Shown here: one piece after another, positions 49,847 through 57,913 of the stretch | Position numbering within the stretch: the stretch's first letter is position 1 | Layout: the number at the start of each line of letters is the position of its first letter | Origin: Streptomyces glomeratus | GTDB lineage: Bacteria > Actinomycetota > Actinomycetes > Streptomycetales > Streptomycetaceae | Length of the DNA: 64,000 nucleotides | Assembly (NCBI RefSeq): GCF_021462825.1 | Contig: NZ_JAKEEB010000016.1 | Location: 1 to 64,000, forward strand | Direction: 5' to 3' | Translations under genes and position numbers: made by a program | Notes under the pieces: model-generated | Seen by the model: only the letters and a program-made list of their open reading frames with translations | Told to the model about the DNA's origin: nothing | Database searches by the model: none

Positions 49847-50335
49847 ATGACCGGACGCCGCGTGATCCGTACCGCGCTGCGCGCCGACGCACGGGCCGTC
49901 GCCGACTTGCACGCACGAGCCCGGGCGACCTACTACCCGGACGGCCTGCCGCAGGACGGCATCGACTGGCTCGACGCCTGGCAGAGCGCCATCCGGCGGC
50001 CGGACGGGCATGTGCTGTGCGCCGTCGAACAGGGCGGCATCGTCGGCATCGCCTCCTTCCGCACGCCGGACGGTTCCCCCGCCGACACCGTCAGGCTCTT
50101 CCAGTTCCATGTCGACCCCGGCCACTGGCGCCACGGCATCGGCAGCGCACTGCACGCGGCCTGTGTGGAGCAGTGGCAGGCCGACGGCAGGCGGACGGCC
50201 GTCCTCGACGTGCACGTGGACAACGGGCGGGCGCAGGCCTTCTACGGCCGTCTGGGCTGGGTCCCCGACCCGGAGAACCCGCCCGCCGAGGGGGACCACC
50301 ACCTCTTCCTCCGGTACGCGGTTCCCCGGGAATGA
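49847..50335 (+). CDS. GNAT-family N-acetyltransferase
   Basis: About 162 residues. Acetyl-CoA loop in VDPGHWRHGIGSALHAACVEQW, followed by VLDVHVDNGRAQAFYGRLGW, the standard end of the fold. Substrate unknown. I chose ATG 49847, five bases after GGGGA; ATG 49832 would add five residues. Followed by a hairpin and the FrnE-like gene. Confidence 0.85.
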   Translation: MTGRRVIRTALRADARAVADLHARARATYYPDGLPQDGIDWLDAWQSAIRRPDGHVLCAVEQGGIVGIASFRTPDGSPADTVRLFQFHVDPGHWRHGIGSALHAACVEQWQADGRRTAVLDVHVDNGRAQAFYGRLGWVPDPENPPAEGDHHLFLRYAVPRE

Positions 50336-50357
50336 ATCCGGGGCCCTCGAACGTTCA

Positions 50358-50391
50358 CGTACGCCGCGGAGGGAGGCTCCGCACCCGTACG
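50358..50391 (+). other. Hairpin upstream of the FrnE-like gene
   Basis: CGTACG-CC-GCGGAG, loop GGAGG, CTCCGC-ACC-CGTACG, a stem in two 6-bp blocks ending 19 bp before the FrnE start. It could be a GNAT terminator or a leader structure that affects FrnE translation. Confidence 0.5.
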
Positions 50392-50410
50392 GAGTGGAGA
50401 GAAGCCGAAC

Positions 50411-51127
50411 ATGCGCGTCGAGATCTGGAGCGACATCGCCTGCCCCTGGTGCTACGTCGGCAAGGCCCGCTTCGAGAAGGCGCTGGAGGCCTTCCCGCAC
50501 CGGGACGAGGTCGAGGTGGTGCACCGCTCCTTCGAGCTGGACCCCGATCGGGCCAAGGGCGATGTCCAGCCGGTCCTGGGGTTGCTGGCCGAGAAGTACG
50601 GGATGACCGAGGCGCAGGCGCAGGCCGGGGAGAACAACCTGGGAGCGCAGGCCGCCGCCGAGGGCCTGGACTACCGCACCACCGGCCGGGACCACGGCAA
50701 CACCTTCGACATGCACCGACTGCTGCACTTCGCCAGGGAGCGGGGCAGGCAGGACGAGCTGATCCAGATCCTGTACCGGGCGAACTTCGCCGAGGAACGT
50801 TCCCTCTTCTCCGGGGGCGACGACCGGCTGGTGGAGCTGGCCGTGGAGGCCGGACTCGACGCCGACGACGCCCGCAAGGTGCTCGCCGACCCCACCGCGT
50901 ACGCCGACGCCGTGCGCGCCGACGAGCGCGAGGCCGCCGAGCTGGGCGCGAGGGGCGTACCGTTCTTCGTCCTGGACCGCACCTACGGTGTCTCCGGTGC
51001 CCAGCCCGCCGAGGTCTTCACCCAGGCGCTGACGCAGGCGTGGGGCGACCGCTCTCCGCTGCGGCTGATCGAGGACGGCGGAGCGGAAGCCTGCGGTCCG
51101 GACGGCTGCGCGGTTCCCCGTAGCTGA
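50411..51127 (+). CDS. DsbA-family thioredoxin-fold protein, FrnE-like
   Basis: A 238-residue cytoplasmic oxidoreductase of the FrnE/DsbA group, with the active site C11-P-W-C14 in VEIWSDIACPWCYVG and the GVPFFVLDRTYGVSGAQP loop with the cis-proline. FrnE itself was described in frenolicin synthesis, and homologues act in disulfide handling under oxidative stress; no polyketide cluster is near, so a general stress role is more likely. The last residues carry a C-G-P-D-G-C pair, an unusual extra cysteine pair. ATG 50411 follows GGAGAGAAGCCGAAC. Confidence 0.88.
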   Translation: MRVEIWSDIACPWCYVGKARFEKALEAFPHRDEVEVVHRSFELDPDRAKGDVQPVLGLLAEKYGMTEAQAQAGENNLGAQAAAEGLDYRTTGRDHGNTFDMHRLLHFARERGRQDELIQILYRANFAEERSLFSGGDDRLVELAVEAGLDADDARKVLADPTAYADAVRADEREAAELGARGVPFFVLDRTYGVSGAQPAEVFTQALTQAWGDRSPLRLIEDGGAEACGPDGCAVPRS

Positions 51128-51226
51128 GCAACGACGCAGGTCACGGCGGTCGTATAAGCGTTGCTTCGCGGAACCACGCAAGAATCCGCAATGGACGGGA
51201 ACTTCACGGGGCCGCACAGTTGTCCC

Positions 51227-52276
51227 ATGGAGACCTTCGAGACCCTCGTACGTGCCGAGTTCGCCCCGAAGAACACCTATCTGAACACCGCGAGCACCGG
51301 GCTGATGCCCGCCCGCACGGTGGACGCCATGCGGACCGCCCTGGAGGCGGCGGCCGCGGGGCAGCCGACCGACATGTTCGCGGACGTCGAGGCCGCCCGC
51401 GCCTCGTTCGCCCGGCTGGCCGGGGTCTCCGTCCGCCGGGTGGCGGCCGGGGCCTCGGTCGCCGTCTACACCGGGCTGATCGCCGCCTCGCTGCCCGAGG
51501 GGGCCGAGGTGGTCACCGCGGAGGGCGACTTCAGCTCCGTGGTGAACCCCTTTCACGTCCGCCGCGATCTGAAGGTGCGCAGTGTGCCCCTGGAGCAGGT
51601 CGCCGAGGCGGTGCGGCCCGGCACCGCGCTGGTCGCCGTGAGCGCCGCGCAGTCGGCCGACGGCCGGGTCGCCGACCTGCCCGCGATCCGCGACGCGGCC
51701 CGCGCGCACGGGGCGCGTACATACCTCGACGCCTCGCAGGCCGCGGGATGGCTGGACCTCGACGCCGGCGCGTACGACTACGTCGCCTCCGTGGCCTTCA
51801 AGTGGCTCCTGTGCCCGCGGGGCGTGGCCTTCCTGGTCGTCCCGGAGGACCTCGGCGGACTCAGCCCGCTGTTCGCGGGCTGGGTGGCCGGAGAGCGGCC
51901 CTGGGACAGCTGCTACGGCCCGGTCGGCGAACTCGCCCACTCCGCCCGGCGCTTCGACGAGAGTCCGGCCCTCTTCTCCTACGTCGGCGCCCGTCGCTCC
52001 CTGGAGCTCGTCGAGGAACTCGGGGTGGACGCCGTACGGGCCCATGACCTCGCCCTCGCCGGACGGTTCCGCGCCGGACTGCGCCCGCTCGGCCACGAGC
52101 CGCTCCCCGCGCCCGGCTCCCCCATCGTCTCCGTACCCGGACTCGGCCACCGGCAGGGCGAGTTGAGCGCGTCGGGCATCGAGGTCTCCGACCGCGAGGG
52201 CAATCTCCGCGCCGCCTTCCACCTGTACAACACGCCCGGGGACGTCGACCGGCTGCTGGACGCGCTGGCCGGATGA
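51227..52276 (+). CDS. Class V aminotransferase (cysteine desulfurase-like fold)
   Basis: About 349 residues with the class V PLP fold: YLNTASTGLMPARTV at the N terminus, VAVSAAQSADGRVADLPAI, the D-A-S-Q-A-A-G-W motif (LDASQAAGWLDL) with the PLP aspartate, and the lysine in VAFKWLLCPRGVAFL. It lacks a C-terminal catalytic cysteine loop, so it is probably a desulfurase-like or egtE/CsdA-like aminotransferase of unknown substrate, not SufS. The start is uncertain: ATG 51227 gives the family N terminus; ATG 51191 would add 12 residues. It ends convergent with ectD at a good terminator. Confidence 0.8.
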   Translation: METFETLVRAEFAPKNTYLNTASTGLMPARTVDAMRTALEAAAAGQPTDMFADVEAARASFARLAGVSVRRVAAGASVAVYTGLIAASLPEGAEVVTAEGDFSSVVNPFHVRRDLKVRSVPLEQVAEAVRPGTALVAVSAAQSADGRVADLPAIRDAARAHGARTYLDASQAAGWLDLDAGAYDYVASVAFKWLLCPRGVAFLVVPEDLGGLSPLFAGWVAGERPWDSCYGPVGELAHSARRFDESPALFSYVGARRSLELVEELGVDAVRAHDLALAGRFRAGLRPLGHEPLPAPGSPIVSVPGLGHRQGELSASGIEVSDREGNLRAAFHLYNTPGDVDRLLDALAG

Positions 52277-52284
52277 CAACCGGA

Positions 52285-52318
52285 CCGGGGCCTCCCGTCC
52301 CACACGAGGAGGCCCCGG
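52285..52318. terminator. Bidirectional terminator before ectD
   Basis: Perfect 11-bp stem CCGGGGCCTCC (52285-52295) and GGAGGCCCCGG (52308-52318), in a 70-bp gap between the convergent aminotransferase and ectD genes. It ends the ectABCD transcript on the minus strand. Confidence 0.8.
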
Positions 52319-52346
52319 CCCGGATCGTTCCGGGATTCACGCCCGC

Positions 52347-53243
52347 TCAGCGCACCGGCGTGAAGTCCCTGGCGCCGATGAACTCCGGCCGCCGCACCGG
52401 TGCCGCGAACGGCTCCACGGCCACGTTCTCCACGCTGTTGAACACGATGAAGACGTTGCTGCGCGGGAACGGGGTGATGTTGTCCCCCGAGCCGTGCATA
52501 CAGTTGCAGTCGAACCAGGTCGCCGAACCGGGCTTCCCGGTGAACAGCCTGATGCCGTACCGGCTCGCCATCTCGGTCAGCGCCTCGTCGGACGGCGTGC
52601 CCGCGTCCTGCATCTGCAGCGACTTCTTGTAGTTGTCCTTCGGCGTCGCCCCGGCGCACCCCAGGAACGTCTTGTGCGACCCCGGCATGATCATGAGCGC
52701 GCCGTTGGTGTCGTGGTTCTCGGTCAGCGCGATCGAGACGGACACCGTCCGCATGTTCGGCAGGCCGTCCTCGGCGTGCCAGGTCTCGAAGTCGGAGTGC
52801 CAGTAGAAGCCGCCGGCCCCGAAGCCCGGCTTGACGTTGATCCGCGACTGGTGCACGTACACGTCCGAGCCGAGGATCTGCCGCGCCCGGCCGACGACGC
52901 GCTCGTCGCGGACCAGCCCCGCGAACAGCTCGCTGATCTTGTGGACCTCGAAGACGGAGCGGATCTCCTTCGACTTCGCCTCCACGATCGACCGTTCGTC
53001 TGCGCGGATCGCCGGATCGGCGACGAGCCGGTCCAGCTCACGGCGGTAGACCTCGACCTCGTCCGGGGTGATCAGCTGGTCGACGGCGAGGAAGCCGTCG
53101 CGCTCGTACGCCTGGAGGTCGGCGGTGGAGACCGGGCCGGGTGTGTCGGGGGAGCCCCAGACGACGGGGTCCTGGCGGGGGACGGACACCTCGGTGGTGC
53201 CGCGGCTGGGGTACAGGTCGGTGACGTTGGTGGTCACGGTCAC
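52347..53243 (-). CDS. ectD: Ectoine 5-hydroxylase
   Basis: Non-heme Fe(II)/2-oxoglutarate dioxygenase that turns ectoine into 5-hydroxyectoine. The 298-residue protein carries the iron triad H149-x-D151 (FYWHSDFETWH) and H250 (FDCNCMHGSGDN), matching known EctD. It also has the FGAGGFYWHSDFETWH signature and the ARDFTPVR end. The GTG start lies one base after the ectC stop, so the genes are translationally linked. Last gene of the ect operon, so this organism can make both osmolytes. Confidence 0.96.
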   Translation of the reverse strand: MTVTTNVTDLYPSRGTTEVSVPRQDPVVWGSPDTPGPVSTADLQAYERDGFLAVDQLITPDEVEVYRRELDRLVADPAIRADERSIVEAKSKEIRSVFEVHKISELFAGLVRDERVVGRARQILGSDVYVHQSRINVKPGFGAGGFYWHSDFETWHAEDGLPNMRTVSVSIALTENHDTNGALMIMPGSHKTFLGCAGATPKDNYKKSLQMQDAGTPSDEALTEMASRYGIRLFTGKPGSATWFDCNCMHGSGDNITPFPRSNVFIVFNSVENVAVEPFAAPVRRPEFIGARDFTPVR

Positions 53244-53244
53244 T

Positions 53245-53643
53245 TCACACCTCCTCGGTCAGCAGCGGATAGACGCCGTTCTCGTCGTGGTCCTCCCGTC
53301 CGGTCACGGGCGGGTTGAACACGCAGATGCAGCGGAAGTCCTCCTTGACGCGCAGCGTGTGCCGCTCGTGCCCGTCGAGGAGATACATGGTTCCGGGGGT
53401 GATCGAGTACGACTTCCCGGTCTCGTGGTCGGTGAGTTCGGCCTCGCCCTCGACGCAGACGACGGCCTCGACGTGGTTGGCGTACCACATCGACGTCTCG
53501 GTGCCGGCGTACAGGACCGTTTCGTGCAGGGAGAAGCCGACCCGCTCCTTGGCGAGGACGATGCGTTTGCTCTCCCAGGTCCCGGACGCCGCCTTCACAT
53601 GCCGGTCAGTGCCTTCGATGTCCTTGAACGAGCGGACGATCAC
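53245..53643 (-). CDS. ectC: L-ectoine synthase
   Basis: Cupin-fold enzyme of 132 residues that cyclises N4-acetyl-diaminobutyrate to ectoine with loss of water. Metal-ligand and catalytic segments are present: SLHETVLYAGTETSMWYANHVEAVVCVEGE (Glu and His), LLDGHERHTLRV (His) and the C-terminal YPLLTEEV. Start GTG 53643. It lies between ectB (37 bp gap) and ectD. Confidence 0.96.
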   Translation of the reverse strand: MIVRSFKDIEGTDRHVKAASGTWESKRIVLAKERVGFSLHETVLYAGTETSMWYANHVEAVVCVEGEAELTDHETGKSYSITPGTMYLLDGHERHTLRVKEDFRCICVFNPPVTGREDHDENGVYPLLTEEV

Positions 53644-53679
53644 GGTGGTGTTCTTCCTCCTTGCTGGACGGCCGGACGG

Positions 53680-54951
53680 CTAGACGGTTTCCCGGATGGC
53701 CCGGGCGAGGGTGCTCAGGCCCTCGTCCAGTTCCTCCGGGGAGATGGTGAGCGCGGGCAGCAGCTTGACCACCTCGCTCTCGGGGCCCGAGGTCTCCACG
53801 AGCAGCCCGAGGTCGAAGGCGCGGCGGGCGACCCGGCCGGCCCGCTCCTTGTCGTGGAACTCCAGGCCCCACACCAGTCCGCGCCCGCGGTACTCCTTGA
53901 CGTCGGCGAGGTTCTCCTCGGTGATCGAGATCAGCTCCTGCTCGATCTGCTCGCCACGCGCCCGGGTCTGCTTCTCCATGGCGGACCCGTCGGCCCAGTA
54001 CGTCTCCAGGGCGGCGGTGGCCGTGACGAACGCCGGGTTGTTCCCGCGGAAGGTGCCGTTGTGCTCGCCCGGCTCCCAGACGTCCAGCTCGGGCTTGAAC
54101 AGGCACAGCGACATGGGCAGCCCGTAGCCGCTGATGGACTTGGACACGGTGACGATGTCCGGCACGATCCCCGCCTCCTCGAAGGAGAAGAAGGCGCCGG
54201 TACGGCCGCAGCCCATCTGGATGTCGTCGACGATCAGCAGCATGTCACGGCGGGCGCACAGGTCGGCGAGCCCGCGCAGCCACTCGGGCCGGGCGACGTT
54301 GATGCCGCCCTCGCCCTGCACGGTCTCGACGATCACGGCGGCGGGCTGGTTGAGCCCCGACCCCTGGTCCTCCAGCAGCCGCTCGAACCACAGGAAGTCC
54401 GGGACCTTGCCGTCCAGGTAGTGATCGAAGGGCATGGGCGTCCCGTGCACCAGCGGGATCCCGGCCCCGGCGCGCTTGAAGGCGTTGCCGGTGACGGCGA
54501 GGGAGCCCAGGGACATCCCGTGGAAGGCATTGGTGAAGGACACGATGGCCTCGCGCCCCTTCACCTTGCGGGCCAGCTTGAGGGCGGACTCGACCGCGTT
54601 GGTACCCGTGGGCCCGGGGAACATGACCTTGTACGGCAGGTCGCGGGGCCGCAGCACCAGATCCTGGAACGTCTGCAGGAAGGACCGCTTGGCGACCGTG
54701 GACATGTCCAGGCCGTGGCTGACGCCGTCCCGCTCCAGATAGTCGATCAAGGCCCGTTTGAGTACGGGGTTGTTGTGGCCGTAGTTGAGGGAGCCCGCGC
54801 CTGCGAAGAAGTCCAGGTACTCGTGGCCGTCCTCGTCGTACATACGGCTGCCGCGCGCGCGGTCGAAGACGGTGGGCCAGCCGCGGCAGTAGCTGCGCAC
54901 CTCCGACTCGAGGGTCTCGAAGACGCTGAGGTCCGGCTGGGTGATGGTCAC
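53680..54951 (-). CDS. ectB: Diaminobutyrate-2-oxoglutarate aminotransferase
   Basis: Class III PLP aminotransferase, 423 residues, making L-2,4-diaminobutyrate from aspartate semialdehyde and glutamate. The PLP lysine is K271 (VSKSISGYGLPMS) with D242-D243 (LIVDDIQMGCGRTG) binding the pyridine; FFAGAGSLNYGHNNP and GPTGTNAVESALKLAR are EctB landmarks. Start GTG 54951. Separated from ectA by about 100 bp that carry a small tandem duplication of the ectA end. Confidence 0.96.
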   Translation of the reverse strand: MTITQPDLSVFETLESEVRSYCRGWPTVFDRARGSRMYDEDGHEYLDFFAGAGSLNYGHNNPVLKRALIDYLERDGVSHGLDMSTVAKRSFLQTFQDLVLRPRDLPYKVMFPGPTGTNAVESALKLARKVKGREAIVSFTNAFHGMSLGSLAVTGNAFKRAGAGIPLVHGTPMPFDHYLDGKVPDFLWFERLLEDQGSGLNQPAAVIVETVQGEGGINVARPEWLRGLADLCARRDMLLIVDDIQMGCGRTGAFFSFEEAGIVPDIVTVSKSISGYGLPMSLCLFKPELDVWEPGEHNGTFRGNNPAFVTATAALETYWADGSAMEKQTRARGEQIEQELISITEENLADVKEYRGRGLVWGLEFHDKERAGRVARRAFDLGLLVETSGPESEVVKLLPALTISPEELDEGLSTLARAIRETV

Positions 54952-55017
54952 GGCGAAATCGCTCCTCGTGCGTGGGGGGGGGAGTGGGTCCGGTGAGTAC
55001 GGGTGGGCGGAGGGGGT

Positions 55018-55066
55018 GTCGTGGGCGGAGCCAGACGGAGAGGTCGTGGGGGAGTCAGACGGAGAG
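55018..55066. repeat. Tandem duplication at the 3' end of ectA
   Basis: GTCGTGGGCGGAGCCAGACGGAGAG (55018-55042) and GTCGTGGGGGAGTCAGACGGAGAG (55043-55066) are 25 and 24 bp copies with two differences. The inner one holds the ectA stop (55057-55055); the outer one is an unused copy between ectA and ectB. Confidence 0.75.
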
Positions 55067-55597
55067 CGGACCGATGCGGTAGAGGACTTCGGGGTCGTGC
55101 GGTCCGTCGGGGAACCGGTCCGTCCCGAAGAGGACCTCCGTCTCGACGGCAGCGCCGTGGCGCCGGGCGTACGAGGTGAACAGGCGCTCGGAGGCGGTGT
55201 TGCCCGGTGTGATGGTCGTCTCGATCGCGGTGACCCCGTACTCGTGCGCGACCCGTGCCGTCAGTCCGTCCAGCAGCCGTGCCGCAAGACCGCGCCCGCG
55301 CTGGTCGGCGTCCACGGCCACCTGCCACACCAGGAGGGTGCTCGGACGGTCGGGCCGGAGATAGGCGGTGACGAAACCGACGGGCCGGCCCTCGGGTCCG
55401 CTGCGTGCCACCGCCGAGGTGCCGGCGAAGTCACGGCACCACAGCAGATAGCTGTAGGAGGAGTTCAGGTCGAGCTTTCCGGAGTCCCTGGCGATGCGCC
55501 AGAGTGCGGCCCCGTCCGCCACCTCCGGGCGGTCGATCCGCAGTCCTTCCGGCATTTCCAGGAATTCCGCTTGCAGGTCTGCTTGTGCGGCGGTCAT
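55055..55597 (-). CDS. ectA: L-2,4-diaminobutyrate N4-acetyltransferase
   Basis: GNAT-fold enzyme of 180 residues that acetylates diaminobutyrate, the second step of ectoine synthesis. It has the EctA pattern DLNSSYSYLLWCRDFAGTSAVA, the acetyl-CoA loop VDADQRGRGLAARLLDGL and VTAIETTITPGNTASERLFTSYARRHGA. I start at ATG 55597 (MTAAQADLQAEFLEMPEG), which matches the ectA N terminus known from other Streptomyces; the frame stays open further upstream, without similarity. First gene of ectABCD; its 5' leader contains several hairpins. Confidence 0.95.
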   Translation of the reverse strand: MTAAQADLQAEFLEMPEGLRIDRPEVADGAALWRIARDSGKLDLNSSYSYLLWCRDFAGTSAVARSGPEGRPVGFVTAYLRPDRPSTLLVWQVAVDADQRGRGLAARLLDGLTARVAHEYGVTAIETTITPGNTASERLFTSYARRHGAAVETEVLFGTDRFPDGPHDPEVLYRIGPLSV

Positions 55598-56145
55598 GTC
55601 GTTGCAACTTACCCAGGAGAATTGAAAATTGCATCGCCGGGCGGGGTTACGGACCGGCGATGTGTGTGTTATCGCGCGGGCGCGTGCCTGCACGTGAGGT
55701 GGGGCGCGTTTACGGCCTGAATGCCCGGAAAATACCGGGCAAAAGAGGTGAGTTGTGGAGTCGGTCACACTCGCGCAATCATCACGGAATCTGCTCGAAT
55801 TGTGCCGCCTGATGTTCGCAGAATCTTTGCGTTTAGCCTGCGGAAGAACGGGCAGAAGAATGTGGGAATCTGCCCGGCGTTAACCCGGCGCTAATTCGAT
55901 GATTACGCGTAAAGATTCGGGACGCAATGCCGATTTTTTCACGGGGTGGGCGCGAGGGCGCCGGGCCGCTGCCAGGGGCCACCGTGACTCCCGCGCTCAC
56001 GGACGCGGCGCTTACGGAGCGCGGCGCTTACGTCCGCCCGTACGGCCTGGTGATCCAGGCCGGGGGAAGCCGAGCCTGGTCGTCGGTGTTTCACCCTTTC
56101 GACCGCTTGGTTCTTAGGCGGGGGGACCTGGGAGCCATGGGATTG
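55598..56145. promoter_or_regulatory. Long structured non-coding region between ectA and the amino-acid importer
   Basis: About 550 bp without a credible gene, partly AT-richer than the rest of the window. Three inverted repeats lie on the ectA side: CATCGCCGG (55632-55640)/CCGGCGATG (55654-55662), 35 bp before ectA; GCCCGG (55723-55728)/CCGGGC (55735-55740) with an AAAATA loop; and CGGGCAGA (55849-55856)/TCTGCCCG (55869-55876). They may be leader structures or operators for osmotic control of ect. No riboswitch class that I know fits. Confidence 0.5.
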
Positions 56146-56175
56146 GTTTGAGAGACTCAAACTTCTCCTTATAAT
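56146..56175 (+). promoter_or_regulatory. Promoter with palindromic operator for the amino-acid importer
   Basis: -35 TTGAGA (56148-56153), 16-bp spacer, -10 TATAAT (56170-56175), one of the best vegetative-type promoters in the window. A perfect 17-bp palindrome GTTTGAG-AGA-CTCAAAC (56146-56162) covers the -35 box, so a repressor bound there would block transcription. The start would be near 56182, giving a leader of about 38 bases. Confidence 0.75.
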
Positions 56176-56219
56176 CGGATCCCGCACATCCCCCCACACC
56201 CCCATAGAGAGGTCCCCCC

Positions 56220-57071
56220 GTGAAGACGCTCCTCGGCCGCCGGGCCCGCTTCCTGGCCGCCATCACCGCGACGGCTGGTGCCGTGCTCGTGGCCGGCTGC
56301 ACCTCGAGCGGCAGCGGCGGCAGCGCAGGCAAGACGGCCGCCGGCGGGGTCGACCTCGTCAAGGCGGGTCAGCTCACCACCTGCACGCACCTGCCCTACC
56401 CGCCCTTCCAGTCGGAGATCGACGGCAAGGTGCAGGGCTTCGACGTCTCGCTGATCGACCTGGTCGCCAAGGACCTCGGGGTCAAGCAGCAGATCCTCGA
56501 CACGCCCTTCGAGAACTTCAAGACCGGCGCGTTCCTCAACTCCGGCGAGTGCGACCTGGCCGCGGCCGGTATGACGATCACCCCCGAGCGCAAGAAGAAC
56601 GTCGACTTCTCCGACCCGTACTTCGACGCCACCCAGGCCGTCCTGGTCGACAAGAAGAGCGGCGTCGGCTCGCTGGCCGACCTGAAGGCCAAGGGCAGGA
56701 AGCTCGGCGCCCAGGCCCAGACCACCGGCGAGGACTACGCCAAGAAGCGGGGCTTCGACCCGATCTCCTTCGAGTCCTCCGACGCCGTCCTCAACGGTCT
56801 GCGGACCGGCCAGGTGCAGGCCGTCATCATCGACTACCCGGTCGTCCAGGGCTGGCTCAAGGACAAGGCCAACGCGGGCGCCTTCAAGGTGGTGGACAAC
56901 CTCAACACCGGTGAGCAGTACGGCTTCACGGTGAAGAAGGGCAACGCGAAGCTCCTCGCCGCGGTCAACAAGGCGATCGCCGGCGCGAAGGCCGACGGCA
57001 CGTACAAGAAGCTGTACGAGAAGTGGATCGGCCCGTACACCCCGTCCAGCCCCTCGCCCTCGGCCTCATGA
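56220..57071 (+). CDS. Polar amino-acid ABC transporter substrate-binding lipoprotein
   Basis: Family-3 extracellular binding protein of 283 residues. The signal peptide ends in VLVAGC, with C27 as lipid anchor. The mature part has CTHLPYPPFQSEIDGKVQGFDVSLIDLVAKDLG, the AAAGMTITPERKKNVDFSDPY block that binds the amino-acid backbone, and a Ser/Pro tail. This group binds glutamate, glutamine, arginine and the like; exact ligand unknown. Start GTG 56220 after AGAGAGGT. Coupled by ATGA to the permease. Confidence 0.9.
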   Translation: MKTLLGRRARFLAAITATAGAVLVAGCTSSGSGGSAGKTAAGGVDLVKAGQLTTCTHLPYPPFQSEIDGKVQGFDVSLIDLVAKDLGVKQQILDTPFENFKTGAFLNSGECDLAAAGMTITPERKKNVDFSDPYFDATQAVLVDKKSGVGSLADLKAKGRKLGAQAQTTGEDYAKKRGFDPISFESSDAVLNGLRTGQVQAVIIDYPVVQGWLKDKANAGAFKVVDNLNTGEQYGFTVKKGNAKLLAAVNKAIAGAKADGTYKKLYEKWIGPYTPSSPSPSAS

Positions 57072-57913
57072 GCCATCCCACGGACACGGCCGGGTCCGCC
57101 GTCGCACCGCGCAGAAAGGGCCTGACCCGGCGCGGGCGGCGCAGGCTCTCGCGCGGCGCCCAGTACACCGTCTTCGTCGCCGCCGTGATCGCTCTGGCGG
57201 TCTCGGCGGACTGGGGCCGGCTGCGGAACCAGTTCGCGCAGACGGCCATCGCCCGGCAGATGTTCCCGGACGTCATCGTCCTGGCGTTGAAGAACACCGT
57301 GCTGTACACCCTGTCCGGCTTTGTCGTCGGCCTGGTGCTCGGCATGGTCATCGCGCTGATGCGGCTGTCGTCCGTGGGCCCCTACCGCTGGGTCGCCGGC
57401 GTCTACATCGAGATCTTCCGCGGCCTGCCCGCGCTGCTGATCTTCATCTTCGTCGGGGTCGCCGTGCCGCTGGCCTTCCCCGGGATGGAGATCGTCGGCG
57501 GCACCTACGGCAAGGTGGCCCTCGCGCTCGGCCTGGTGTCGGCCGCCTATATGGCGGAGACCATCCGCGCGGGCATCCAGGCCGTACCCAGGGGCCAGAT
57601 GGAGGCGGCCCGTTCGCTGGGCTTCTCGCCCACCCGGGCCATGGTCTCGATCATCATTCCGCAGGCGTTCCGGATCATCCTCCCGCCGCTCACCAACGAA
57701 CTGGTCCTGCTCTTCAAGGACTCCTCGATGGTGCTGTTCCTGGGCGTCACCCTGGAGGAGCGCGAACTGTCCAAGTTCGGCCGCGACCTCGCCAGCCAGA
57801 CCGCCAACTCCACGCCGATCCTGGTCGCCGGCCTGTGCTACCTGCTGGTCACCATCCCGCTCGGCTTCCTCGTACGCCGTATGGAGGCCAAGGCCCAGGA
57901 GGCCGTCAAGTGA
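57068..57913 (+). CDS. Polar amino-acid ABC transporter permease
   Basis: A 281-residue HisM/GlnP-type permease with one span near the N terminus (YTVFVAAVIALAVS) and five to six in the core. The EAA-type loop GQMEAARSLGFSPTRAMVSIIIPQAFRIILPP is complete, as is YIEIFRGLPALL. Only one permease gene is present, so it probably acts as a homodimer. ATGA overlap with the binding-protein gene and GTGA overlap with the ATPase gene. Confidence 0.92.
   Translation: MSHPTDTAGSAVAPRRKGLTRRGRRRLSRGAQYTVFVAAVIALAVSADWGRLRNQFAQTAIARQMFPDVIVLALKNTVLYTLSGFVVGLVLGMVIALMRLSSVGPYRWVAGVYIEIFRGLPALLIFIFVGVAVPLAFPGMEIVGGTYGKVALALGLVSAAYMAETIRAGIQAVPRGQMEAARSLGFSPTRAMVSIIIPQAFRIILPPLTNELVLLFKDSSMVLFLGVTLEERELSKFGRDLASQTANSTPILVAGLCYLLVTIPLGFLVRRMEAKAQEAVK

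Noticed and set aside
51227..52276. Second cysteine desulfurase (SufS/IscS)
   Set aside because: No catalytic cysteine in the expected C-terminal loop and no partner gene; kept as a class V aminotransferase.
49736..52303. Long minus-strand open frame opposite the GNAT, FrnE and aminotransferase genes
   Set aside because: The plus-strand genes have clear motifs; the antisense product shows none.
55899..56117. Small ORF (72 codons) in the ectA/importer gap
   Set aside because: No ribosome-binding site, odd composition, and no coding signal; it is interrupted by the importer promoter region.
55598..56145. Known riboswitch (c-di-AMP, cobalamin or similar) before ectA or the importer
   Set aside because: I could not find the conserved core sequences of any class; the hairpins are simple inverted repeats.
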